Below, one piece after another: positions 1 through 8,014 of a DNA stretch of 20,708 nt (within the stretch, counting starts at the first letter, position 1; the number at the start of each line of letters is the position of its first letter). A program made the translations under genes and the position numbers. This DNA is from Chara braunii (lineage: Eukaryota > Streptophyta > Charophyceae > Charales > Characeae). The notes below the pieces were generated by a model that worked only from the letters and a program-made list of their open reading frames with translations, made no database searches and was not told the origin of the DNA. The stretch lies in NCBI GenBank assembly GCA_003427395.1, contig BFEA01001139.1, positions 137,070-157,777 of the forward strand, written 5' to 3'.

Positions 1-168
1 GTTTCCAAGTTCCCTTGAGTCCAGCGCTCGTCAGCGCATCATCAGAGATATGAATACTAAGTGTTCCAAAGTTCCCTTAACTCCAGCGCTCATCAGCGCA
101 ACATCAGAGATACGAATACAAAGTGTTTCAAAGTACCCTTGAGTCCTGCGCTCGTCAGCAGTGAATCG
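1..168. repeat. 62-bp tandem repeat, about 2.7 copies, cut by the window edge
   Basis: The block around AAGTTCCCTTGAGTCC followed by AGCGCTCGTCAGCGC recurs with the shared G of AAGTTCCC at 9, 71 and AAGTACCC at 133, giving an exact 62-bp step. Copies differ by scattered substitutions. The third decays after about 165. The array probably continues to the left of the window. No coding signal is seen. Confidence 0.85.
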
Positions 169-258
169 GCGCTACCCCTGCAGATAGTTAATGTGGTCAT
201 TACTCATCAGCGCCACCTCTGCAGGTCACAACCAACTCAGGTAAGTGCTCATCGGAAG

Positions 259-337
259 GCAAGACACGCACACACACTCACGCTCACACTCACACACATA
301 GACATACTCACACACACACACACACACACACACAGAC

Positions 338-371
<34 letters not shown>

Positions 372-516
372 AAGAGCAGGCTCACTCAGGAAGAGAGAGA
401 GAGAGAGAGAGAGACAAAGAGCAGGCTCACGCAGGGAGAGAGAGAGAGAGAGCAGGCAGACGCTGAGAGAGAAGAACAGGGGCTGAGACAGACAGACAAA
501 GGGGGAGAGAGAGTTC
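259..516. repeat. Compound (CA)n / (GA)n microsatellite
   Basis: CA-rich sequence runs from about 262, with pure CA at 309-334, and passes into GA-rich sequence to about 516. Inside the GA part an AAAGAGCAGGCTCAC block occurs twice about 44 bp apart (around 374 and 418), with a third partial copy near 450. The open frame that crosses this stretch reads as RE repeats and is a composition artefact. Confidence 0.9.
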
Positions 517-770
517 CAGTTTTAATTTTGCCACTCTTTATTTATTTATTGTTTTTTTACTTATTCCTTTAATCTTATTTACTCNCNCCTATTGCTGAAG
601 AGCGCTGCGTGCCGACGGGGCTAGACAAACCTTGAACTCGATTGCCCCCTTTCACCCTACTGGTCGCCGAGGACCTCGGAGCGGGCACGGCGAAGTGACA
701 GGCGTCGTAGCCCTTGGCTTCAGCGAACGGTAGGTAGCCCCTCCCCGGGTTCTCTCCCAACACCGCGCCA
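517..770. other. Gene-free spacer with T-rich tract and two unresolved bases
   Basis: Positions 517-584 are T/A-rich with TTTATTTATTTATTG. Bases 585 and 587 are N. From about 590 composition changes sharply to GC-rich, like the modules that follow. This may be an untranslated leader or an LTR edge, but no terminal repeat partner is visible in the window. I see no supported gene. Confidence 0.5.
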
Positions 771-983
771 GTGATTCCAGACGCCTACCTTGACGGGTCG
801 GACGGGTGGAGAGCACAGGTCGCGATCGAAGAGGAGATAGTAGGGAGTAGGGAGCCTGTGAGCCTAAGAGTTTTGGAGATAGAGCCAGCTGGAATCAGCG
901 TGGGTAGCTGTGCGGATGTAAACGTGTGGTGTTACAACTTTTATTTGTGGACTGGAGATTTTGACGTAGCACTCTATGTATAA
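771..983 (+). pseudogene. Module 0: N-terminal fragment of the unrecognised tandem family
   Basis: Seventy open codons carry the motif IPDAYLDGSDGW near the start, followed by beta-rich sequence with VNVWCYNFYLW near the end. The motif matches IPKTYLDGSGGW of the next module 366 bp downstream, so this is a 5' fragment of the same unit. No ATG opens it: the reading frame has a TAG at 735-737 and then runs in from about 738. It ends at TAA 981-983, seven bases before the ATG at 990. Codon choice (TCG, GAG, AGG, GTC) resembles the downstream Gag region. I do not recognise the family and assign no function. Confidence 0.5.
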
Positions 984-989
984 GAAGGG

Positions 990-1942
990 ATGGATAGAGG
1001 GGAGGACTTCCTGGATAGCTGGGAAGAGGCGGTTGACCATGATCGGTTAGAGAGGGAACTTTTAGGGACTTACGGAATTAGGTACTTTTACACACTTGGG
1101 TGTCGAACCTTCCGCCAAGGAGAGCGGCCCGCCCCGACTATACCAAAGACCTATCTCGACGGGTCGGGCGGTTGGAAGGTGTTAGTAGCGATCATCAAGG
1201 AGGTGGTCCATGGTCAGGATTGTAGAGGCGACTGGCAACGGTAGGGTCCAAGTCAAAAAGGCTGACCTCGAGAAGGAGAGAGAGTGCTTCAACGTCCCTT
1301 GAGACCAGCGTACGAAGACATATTTAGTCGGATGCGTGAAGGGTCTGGAACTCGAAAAAGGAGTTTTTCTCTGGGCACGATTTGTTGTAGGCATTTGGGA
1401 AGGAGATGAGTGGACCAGGAATAGACCTAGGAACGGGGTGAAGGCCCGCCGAGCATCGGTTCGTGCTGAGGGCACGATCTACTTGAGTCGGGACGCCTCG
1501 GTAGAGTACGTCACCCACAAGGCACTAGGGTGGTATCGGGCAGACCATTAGTAGGTACGCGTGGGGCCTATTCTAAAACAGATCTTCGGGGAGGTACCCC
1601 TTCGACACAACCTTCCGTTCCGCTTGCAAGTGACTTGTGCACGGAACGAGCAATACCCTCGTGCTACGGGTTGCGTCCAACCCATATTTCCGTCTTTCGT
1701 CTTTCAAGAGAGTGTATGGAGAGGGGGCCACGTACGAGAAGGTCGTGAAGTCTATAAGGCGGGAGAAAAGCAGAAGGTTGTCCTTACGTTCGCTTCATTG
1801 GTACTTCACCTATTGTGTGGACAACCTGGTGTCGTACGGAGTTAGGGCCGACCGGATCCGAGGAAGGATCTCTTTGGAATCGGAGCGAGACCATGAAGGC
1901 GGGAGAGACTACCGTTACCAAAGGGTATTTGGAGTCCGCTAA
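990..1942 (+). pseudogene. Module 1: near-complete broken copy of the tandem family
   Basis: The copy is spread over several frames. It opens at ATG 990 with an acidic helical stretch, then IPKTYLDGSGGW (about 1140). A frame change near 1210 leads to VRIVEATGNGRVQVKKADLEKE. From about 1321 the frame carries KGVFLWARFVVGIW and, near 1471, GTIYLSRD. Two consecutive TAG codons follow at about 1549-1554, then the same frame resumes with GPILKQIFGEVP and LQVTC. The last part shifts frame to YEKVVKSIRREK ... HWYFTYCVDNL and stops at 1942. Each block has a counterpart in modules 2-5, which is how I chose the frames. No known domain is recognised. Confidence 0.55.
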
Positions 1943-1959
1943 AAGGTGTTTTAGCATGA

Positions 1960-2539
1960 ATGGTTCTTTTTGACAAGGACCTCGGTAAGTTTGTTGGATC
2001 CCCTTTAGACGAGCGAGGGGTTCGTAACCTGGTACCGAGCAACGGGGAAGTCCCCGATTGGAGGAGGTTGGAAGGTGGAGAAATCACAGTCGATGGGAAT
2101 TTCGTCTGGATAGAGTCGGAAGAAGTAAGGGGCAGAGCGACTGAAGTGCATCTCAAAGTCACTACGATCATCTTCGTCGAGCCAGGCGCTTGGGCAAAGG
2201 TTGTAGTACCCCTGGTCTCAGGCCAAGCGGGTGGGCTGGACCTATTGCTCCAAGAAGTAAGAGAAGTGAGAAGGAGATGGATAGTTAGGACCCGGAGGCG
2301 ATTTAGCTTTGTTCGCTCGGTCAGGTGAGCTTCCGAGGGCAAGTTATCCGATAACCTCAAGGGCCTCGGGCTTTGTGTTCTTGAGCTCAAACGAGGATAG
2401 GGTGGTAAAGCTCTTGGAGAGAGGAAGAAGTTTAAGCCTACCCTTTAGGGCCCTGTGGATACTTTACACTCACTGTGTCGACCAGGGAATCATTCGCGAG
2501 GGAAACTCTGGGGTATTCTTAGGAGGCTTGGGTCTCTAG
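1960..2539 (+). pseudogene. Module 2: broken copy of the tandem family
   Basis: An ORF from ATG 1960 runs to TGA 2326-2328 and includes GEITVDGNFVWIE, TTIIFVEPGAWAKVVV (about 2161) and LDLLLQEVREVRRRW. These align with AMIFLSKEGFLEVV and VLDRLKGLVEEVRPRERY of module 4. A +1 frame change near 2300 continues the module as SGELPRAS ... VVKLLERGRSLSLPFRALW and THCVDQG, ending at TAG 2537-2539. Length and block order match the other modules. It is not intact. Function unknown. Confidence 0.6.
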
Positions 2540-2661
2540 AAAAGTCTGTCACCCTCTCGCCTAAGAAGTACCGCGAGTGGGTCTCTCGGGTATTTTTATG
2601 AGGCTTGGGTCTCTAGAAAAGTTTGTCACCCTCTCGCCTAAGAAGTATTGCGAGTGGGTCT
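2505..2661. repeat. 77-bp tandem duplication
   Basis: The segment starting GGGTATTCTTAGGAGGCTTGG (2508 region) recurs as GGGTATTTTTATGAGGCTTGG (2588 region). AGGCTTGGGTCTCTAGAAAA is identical at 2524 and 2601, giving a 77-bp step. The copies differ at only a few bases over CTCTCGCCTAAGAAGTA and GCGAGTGGGTCT. It spans the 3' end of module 2 and the spacer before module 3, and looks more recent than the modules themselves. Confidence 0.85.
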
Positions 2662-2679
2662 TCAAAACAACCCCGGTAG

Positions 2680-2742
2680 ATGGTAAGGTTTACGCTCAGC
2701 GATAACGGAGTGATAGAAACGATAGAGACCGGTGAAGGATGA
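2680..2742 (+). CDS. 20-residue leader ORF overlapping the next start (ATGA)
   Basis: ATG 2680 opens MVRFTLSDNGVIETIETGEG and stops at TGA 2740-2742. The ATG of module 3 lies at 2739-2741, so stop and start overlap as ATGA. The peptide resembles the start of the ORF at 4317 (MRVTFTSNSIAWELETRDDG), which suggests a decayed shared N-terminus and not a separate gene. Its reality as a translated product is unproven. Confidence 0.3.
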   Translation: MVRFTLSDNGVIETIETGEG

Positions 2743-3382
2743 GTGTTTTGAAGGGAGAAGACATCAAAGAAGGTGCCTACGTGTGGGTCCGGGCTCGCGG
2801 ACTCACCTGGAAGGAAGGGGTGCGAAGGGGAGGTCCACCCCGTCTCGGTCGTTTTCTCGAAGAGACCGGAGAAGGCGGCTACGGTATTCCTCGACGAGGG
2901 TTCGTGGACCGAAGTTTGGAGGGGTTTAGTGACCGGCGTAGAGACTCATACGGGGTACCTTGCATCCGCAAGGGAGGTAGCGACCAATCTAGTACTAAGC
3001 AGTTACGAGGAAGGGATTTTTTGAGTCATGGACACAGGTGTCCTTCACCGAGTCAGGCGAAGTCCCTCGAGCTTCCAAGGTGCTCCACGCAGCCTTACCC
3101 GAATTCCTGGCGTGGTCGCTCCTACGGGACCCGGAAGGGAGAGTGGTAGAAGTGCTCCGAACCGCGCAACGATCTGGGGTGCGGACACAAGGGCTGTTTT
3201 GGCCCTACACTCGGTGTGTCGAAGATGGGGCTCCCCCCCCTAGGAGAGAGCTAGCACCTATATTCGAAAGGTTAAGGGAGTTTGAGGGGGTGATAGCTCA
3301 CGTTGCTGATTTTCTGTACGCCCGTCTCTTTGGGGAAGAGCAAGTGACTAACCGGAGGGGGTACGAGGCTCGGACGAGGTGA
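2739..3382 (+). pseudogene. Module 3: near-complete broken copy of the tandem family
   Basis: ATG 2739 opens KEGAYVWVRARGLTWKEG, matching EKGVFLWARFVVGIWEG of module 1. Near 2825 the frame changes and reads GEVHPVSVVFSK and AATVFLDEGSWTEVWRG (about 2878), matching the IFL block of other modules, then SSYEEG. Near 3015, at a run of six T, it changes again to SWTQVSFTESGEVPRAS, LPEFLAWSLL, VVEVLRTAQR and YTRCVEDG. It ends at TGA 3380-3382, which overlaps ATG 3382-3384 of module 4 as TGATG. C-terminal tail is helical (APIFERLREFEGVIAHVADF). No family recognised. Confidence 0.6.
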
Positions 3383-4106
3383 TGATTAAGGGAATTCCCG
3401 AAACTCTTTGGGCCTCGATAAAGCCTATAGAAGAGGCGGGGAGGTTGTCCACATCACATTACCAAAGGCGAGCTTGGAGGGGCCGACGAGAACCATGCGT
3501 ATGGAAATGTCTGAAATCCGTCGAGGAAAGGCGTTCGTTCGGTTGTCGGTGAGTAGCGAGGAGGGGTTCGTGATCGGGGAAGCCATGATATTCCTTTCGA
3601 AGGAGGGTTTCCTTGAGGTAGTTCCGAATTTTAGGTTGGGGGAAGACCCTCTCTTGAACGCGCAAGGTGTACTAGACCGTCTGAAGGGACTAGTGGAGGA
3701 GGTGAGGCCTCGAGAGAGGTACCAAAGGATATATCAAGTGACTTACGTGGGTTGGGAAGAGGTACCACTATTTGTCGCCAGTGACCCCGTAGGAGTCCCT
3801 CGTTTCATCCTTGAGTGGGTCTACCCCTCCGAAGCGGTCGAGAGGGCAGTAGAGTATAGGATCTCGATCTTGAACAAATTTCGGTTCACGAGATCGGACC
3901 TGCACGCCCTGCTATCGTGGTGCCTCCGAAAATTGTACGATGACAACTGGTCGTCGGTAGAGGACCTACGCTACGCCTTCGAAGGTTGGGGCCAACACGT
4001 GAGGGCGTCAACCATTACGTGGAGGTACTTAGGGTTAATCTGTGTAGCGGGGTTAGAAGGATTGGACCCCTCGGATCTAATTCGGATCGCAATTGCGTGT
4101 CGGTGA
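3382..4106 (+). pseudogene. Module 4: best-preserved copy of the tandem family (about 240 aa)
   Basis: The longest clean frame in this part is 3408-4106. The likely true start is ATG 3382 in a different frame: its first residues (MIK..., PETLW) parallel MIRY... and PVETLE of module 5, with a one-base shift near 3445. Blocks in order: VVHITLPKASLEG, KAFVRLSVSSEEG, AMIFLSKEGFLEVVPNF, DPLLNAQGVLDRLKGLVEEV, RYQRIYQVTYVGWEEVP, then a helical half with VEYRISILNKFRFTR and LLSWCLRKL. The first half predicts beta-rich, the second alpha-helical. There is no signal peptide or membrane segment. I do not recognise it; it makes the best query for a remote homology search. Confidence 0.55.
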
Positions 4107-4119
4107 AGGAACTTGAGGC

Positions 4120-4314
4120 ATGAGCGAGCCTGACACCAGAGAACTACTGGGACTAGTGAGGGTGAGGGCAGAAGTGTATAGAATTCTGACCCTTTGCTAG
4201 GAAGAGGGGAGAAGGACAAGGTGAGGATCTTTGTGCAAGATCAAATTACTTGAGACAACCACGGTTGAGATCTTCGACAAATTGATGGAGGAGCGACTCT
4301 CGGGAGGAAGATAG
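4120..4314 (+). pseudogene. Small broken ORF between modules 4 and 5
   Basis: ATG 4120 opens MSEPDTRELLGLVRVRAEVY and stops at TAG 4198-4200. A neighbouring frame continues KVRIFVQDQIT, and the first frame resumes with TTTVEIFDKLMEERLSGG up to TAG 4312-4314, three bases before ATG 4317. Read across the frame changes this is a small, charged, largely helical protein of about 65 residues. It shows no resemblance to the modules. Unknown. Confidence 0.3.
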
Positions 4315-4316
4315 GC

Positions 4317-4792
4317 ATGAGAGTTACCTTCACCTCTAATTCGATAGCCTGGGAATTAGAGACGCGTGACGACGGCCCCGAGGTCGAAGTAGAAGGGGGA
4401 GCGGAACTTAGCCCAGGTCTTGGAGAGACCAAGTGGCATGAGCCAAAAAGGAATTCCTCGTCGAGGTCCGGCGACTGGCTTTGTGGAAAAGAAGGTCCTG
4501 GACCACATTAGCTAGGTTTTCGGTTTTTGTTAGAGTAGCGAGAGGGGTAAGGTTCTCTAAGACGTGGAGGGAAACTTTGATAGAAGTCGAGGGAAAGTTT
4601 GAGGAGGACTCTAGGTGGCTCGGGACTCCCTTCGAAGCCAGGTCGCACCTAGTTGAGGCCCGTTTTTGGGACAGGACGGGAGAGTACGAGAGAGCTTTGC
4701 AAAAGACAATACTCGACCAAGGCGAGAGAGCGCAAGGGAGGTGTGAGGACTCGTTAGCAGAGGCGGCCAAGAGATTGTCCCGGGTAAGGTAG
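4317..4792 (+). pseudogene. Broken ORF of about 155 codons, helical C-terminus
   Basis: ATG 4317 opens MRVTFTSNSIAWELETRDDG and an acidic stretch. Near 4430 the sense frame changes and continues KKEFLVEVRRLALWKRR, then RFSVFVRVARGVRFSKTWRE, and a helical tail with EYERALQKTILDQGERAQ, stopping at TAG 4790-4792. It lies between modules 4 and 5, nine bases before ATG 4801. The N-terminus resembles the 20-residue leader at 2680. The rest does not align convincingly with the module blocks, so it is either a strongly diverged copy or a different gene. Confidence 0.35.
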
Positions 4793-4800
4793 GCTTGTCA

Positions 4801-5656
4801 ATGATTAGGTACGACAGGGGGAGCCCTGTCGAAACCTTGGAAAGGACTTGGAAGTCGGGGGCTAGGTATGAAGTGACCCTCCCCAAGATTACGGAGATAG
4901 GGGAGGCTATTACGGAGTTCTTCGAGATCTACGGGCAGGAAACGATAGTTCGTTTTCAATAGTTTCTGAGGGAGGTACCCGCACGCGAAGGGCTGAAATC
5001 TTTCTGTCTCACTGCGATAGGCAGTTCTTTGCGACCGAGCTAGCAGAAGGAAAGGACCCTCTAGGTATCGCCCGAAAAGCCTTAAATCGGCTTAGAGGGT
5101 TGAGAGGGGGGATTGCGAAGGACGCGTGGTAGATAGGGTTGAGTACCGAGGGAGGTTAGAGGTCCCTAGGGGGGCTCACGACCGGACTTGGGAAATCCCC
5201 GCTTGGGCCTACCGACTGCTCTACCCCGACGAAGCGGCTGTGAGGAAGGTCCTAAATAGAGGACAAGTAATTGAAAAGTATTCCCTAGGAGAGGAGAAGG
5301 GGCACGAGTTATTCACCCAGTGTTGGGAGTCGTGGGAGCATACAGACTTCGAGTGGTGGACATTAGTAGGGGAGTTCATTAAGCCTCTGTTTAGAGGGCA
5401 AGCCGGAGAGGTGGATAGAGCTCTGATTAAAAGGTATTCTCAAGAGGGGATTAGGGGCATTGCCGATCTAGAGATTGCCAACTTAGCGTTAGCTGCTTAC
5501 AAAGAAAAACGAGTTCGCGACTCTTTGTGGGCCGTGACTACCGAAGAATCAGAGGGTGATAGTGAGGAACAAGAATCAAGTGAGGGGGAGGAAAGCTCGA
5601 AAGAAAGTAACGAAGCGGAAGGAATGGGAGGTGACACTAGCGAGAAAAGAGACTAG
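4801..5656 (+). pseudogene. Module 5: near-complete copy with acidic tail, two frame breaks
   Basis: ATG 4801 opens MIRYDRGSPVETLERTW and YEVTLPKITEIG, matching TLPK of module 4. At about 4956 the frame steps by -1 (the original stops at TAG 4960) to SEGGTRTRRAEIFLSHCDRQ and GKDPLGIARKALNRLRGL. At about 5127 a second -1 step leads to the last ORF (GTG 5126 to TAG 5654-5656): EYRGRLEVPRGAHDRTW, AWAYRLLYPDEAAVRKVLN, LFTQCWESW. After residue about 140 of this ORF comes a Glu/Ser-rich tail (EESEGDSEEQESSEGEE). The tail is absent from the other copies and may be the original C-terminus of the last module. Function unknown. Confidence 0.55.
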
Positions 5657-6236
5657 AGATTGGTGATAGGGTGCGTGGAAAGCGAGGTGGAGAGCGGACT
5701 CGCCCGATCACCTAAGACCATTGACATGGGGCGAACCGAGAAAGACATCGAGCTAGGGGCAAGATTGAGCAAGTCAACCGAAGGAGTGACAACGGGATGA
5801 AAGCTATCGGTAGGGCCTTAAGGAGCATGAGGGACCCCTCGGAGAGAGAACTGCGGAACAATGAGCGAGTTTCGAGGAGAGTTTGAACTGGGAAGTGGAG
5901 CCACGAATAACAGTAAGAGAAAGGACGGCAGAAGCCACGAAGGGCTTCCCGGTCGGGACCCGATGGGCGGGTCAAGTGGAAGCGGAAGAGAGAGACGGCG
6001 AGGAGCAAGAGTTCTCTCGTGACAGCGCTGGGTGTTGGGCACCGAAGAGGGGCAAAGAAGGGGGCATAAGGAGAAGGGAGCTAGGAGACGAACGCCCGAC
6101 AGAAATTGGGGGAGGACCACGAAGATGGCCCGGGAGAGAGACTCGTTCCGCATGGGTACAAGAGGAAGCGGTAGGAAGGAATGTGGGAGGATTCAGAGAC
6201 GTCTGGAGGGGGTTTAGGGCCTAAGAACCCATCCGT
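5657..6236 (+). other. Spacer upstream of Gag with short ORF remnants
   Basis: No gene is clear. ATG 5726 opens a 24-residue ORF ending at TGA 5798-5800, and ATG 5797 overlaps it (ATGA) to open a 29-residue basic, helical ORF (MKAIGRALRSMRDPSEREL) ending at 5886. From 5883 two overlapping frames are open and rich in Arg, Glu and Gly (for example REETRSAWVQ-like sequence near 6150), which may be a decayed N-terminal Gag region. I could not choose between them. Confidence 0.3.
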
Positions 6237-6889
6237 TGGGAATGTGAAGACCCGGTTGACAGAGGCCGGCGTGAGGAGGAACCGTGGGGACCCTTGAGGG
6301 CTCGGACGCGGATGGAAGATCTATACCTCATGATAGATGGACCAGCGGAAGGTCCCTACTTCCGTCGGTATGATGACCTGTGAGTCCCCTACCACGATGT
6401 GAACCTAGGACTAGAATCGCTCTACCTCAATGGAAGGGACGTGACCCGGTTTGTGGAGAAATGAGAGAGTTACGCCTACCGGAAGAAATTTTCGAAGAAA
6501 GAATGGATCGACCATTTTATACAATATTCGGACCCTGAACTGGACCAGGCATTAGGGCAATATACCTGGCAGATGGGAGGTCAAAAACCTTCAAGAGCAG
6601 CCTATTGCAAACCTTCGCATGGGACGATTTGATCCCTACGATAGAAGGGTTGCGTCGGGTCTCGAGAGGGGAGCAAGAGAGCGTGGTAGCATTCACTCGA
6701 AGATTCAAACGCTTGTCGCAAGCTTTGGTGGATAGGGGGATGCTCTCGGAAATAGACAGGTGTGTAATGTTCATGTTGCACCTACCCGAAGAAAAGAGGA
6801 AGGAGGTTCTCGAGAGGGCCCCTAGAGACTCGACGAATTTCGAAAGAGTCGTCGAGGTGGTCTTTACGCGAGGGGGAGTGGACGTGTGA
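6237..6889 (+). pseudogene. gag: Gag capsid-like region of Ty3/gypsy element, interrupted
   Basis: The frame from 6237 reads RARTRMEDLYLMIDG, LESLYLNGRDVTRFVEK, ESYAYRKKFSKKEWIDHF and SDPELDQAL, the pattern of Ty3/gypsy retrotransposon Gag (GxxVxxFxxxxE ... WxxxF). It is broken by TGA at 6381-6383 and 6462-6464. Near 6560 the frame shifts to SSLLQTFAWDDLIPTIEG, RGEQESVVAFTRRFKRL and GMLSEIDRCVMFMLHLP, typical of the C-terminal capsid half (ESVxxFxxRF, LSExDRxxxFxxxLP). It ends at TGA 6887-6889, and the same frame continues into the next ORF. Capsid assembly is the family role; this copy cannot encode it intact. Confidence 0.75.
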
Positions 6890-6895
6890 GCGTAC

Positions 6896-7999
6896 ATGAA
6901 GGAAAGTCTGGACATGGCACTCCGCAGTATGCATACTAAAAGAAACGACGGTCCTCGCGGGAACGAAAGACAGCCTCCTGGACCTCCTGGCCAACGCTGG
7001 GGAGGAGGACCCATGGGTTGGCGGAACGAGCCCGGTAACCAAGGGAAGTGGAGAAACGACCGAGAAGCTGGAGGGAATCGGGTCTCGGAATGGGGGAATT
7101 CCCATTGGAAGGATACTAGGGATGGGAGATGGGGAGACCCTCCCCAGCCTAGGGTCGCGGGGGCTCGGCCCGAGGTAAGTCAAGCTAGAGCTCCGCAGCC
7201 CTCCCGGTCCTTCGACGACCATGGAGACAACACCTCTAGTAGCGCACACCCTAACAATCCGCCGCCTCGGAGCGGATGTATCTATTGCAATGAGGATGGT
7301 CACATCAAGCGGGAGTGTCCTCACCTCACGGAAGCCCTAAGGTTGGGGGTGGTAAAGTTGAATGAAAATAAGTGGGTCGTGTGTGGAGATGATGGAGAAG
7401 CGGTCTCCTTCTACCCCTCGATGAAGATAAATGTGGACAAAAGGATAGCCCTACAAGAGACAAGACTGGGAAAGAAGCCAGAGGTTGGTGGGACCTCAGA
7501 CTCCTCCCGCGTCCAAATAACGGAGGCGCCGGGAGGCGTGTCCATAAGGGAGCTGCAGGTATCTAGCATCAACTCTGTTGAGACCAAGCCTGAAGAAGAG
7601 AGACCGTGCCTGAGAGAGAGAATCCAAGTTGGGGCCAGACCATCTAAAAGCAAGGAAAACTCGGCAGTGGACGAAGGGAAGAGGAGTGACGATGGCGACC
7701 AACCAATGGGCGACGCTAAAGTCGTGGAGGAAAGGAAGGGGGAAGAACCTACATCACCGAGATTGCCTCCGAAGAAAGGGCTGAAGAAGTTCGAAATGAA
7801 GTGTACCTTGGACAAGATACACACCGTTGCGCCCCTGCGAAAAACTCTAATGCAGCCAATGCAATGCACTCTTCTTGAGTATTTCACAGCCAACAAGAGC
7901 GCTAGGGACGAGCTCCTGAGCATCACCAAGAAGGTGAGGATTCTGCTCGCTGGAGGGGCTACCGTTCCTGGGGATGGACCCGCCAAGGAGGAGGTGTAG
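6896..7999 (+). pseudogene. gag: Gag C-terminal half with CCHC zinc knuckle (367 aa)
   Basis: This is an open frame of 367 codons, in the same frame as the capsid part and separated only by TGA 6887-6889. Residues 1-20 look like the end of the capsid (MKESLDMALRSMHTKR). Residues about 20-120 are Gly/Pro/Arg/Trp/Asn-rich and disordered (PPGPPGQRWGGGP). Residues 128-141 form a CX2CX4HX4C zinc knuckle (C128, C131, H136, C141; CIYCNEDGHIKREC), the nucleocapsid motif that binds element RNA. The next 60 residues (HLTEALRLGVVKLNENKW) match what usually follows the knuckle in this group. The remainder is charged and helical up to TAG 7997-7999. The protease ORF follows in the same frame. Confidence 0.8.
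7277..7318 (+). other. CCHC zinc knuckle (nucleocapsid motif)
   Basis: Codons at 7277, 7286, 7301 and 7316 give Cys, Cys, His, Cys with CX2CX4HX4C spacing. All four metal ligands are intact, unlike the protease active site downstream. Confidence 0.9.
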
Positions 8000-8014
8000 T
8001 CTTCTCGAATTACG

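Noticed and set aside
61-486. Plus-strand open frame ending in RERERERE
   Set aside because: It crosses a 62-bp repeat and a GA microsatellite; the protein text is low complexity.
1842-2390. 182-codon minus-strand open frame opposite modules 1 and 2
   Set aside because: The plus-strand text aligns with the other modules block by block; the minus frame matches nothing and is a shadow.
4681-4740. TPR-like helix (EARFWDRTGEYERALQKTIL)
   Set aside because: A single weak match with no repeat partners; not enough to call a TPR domain.
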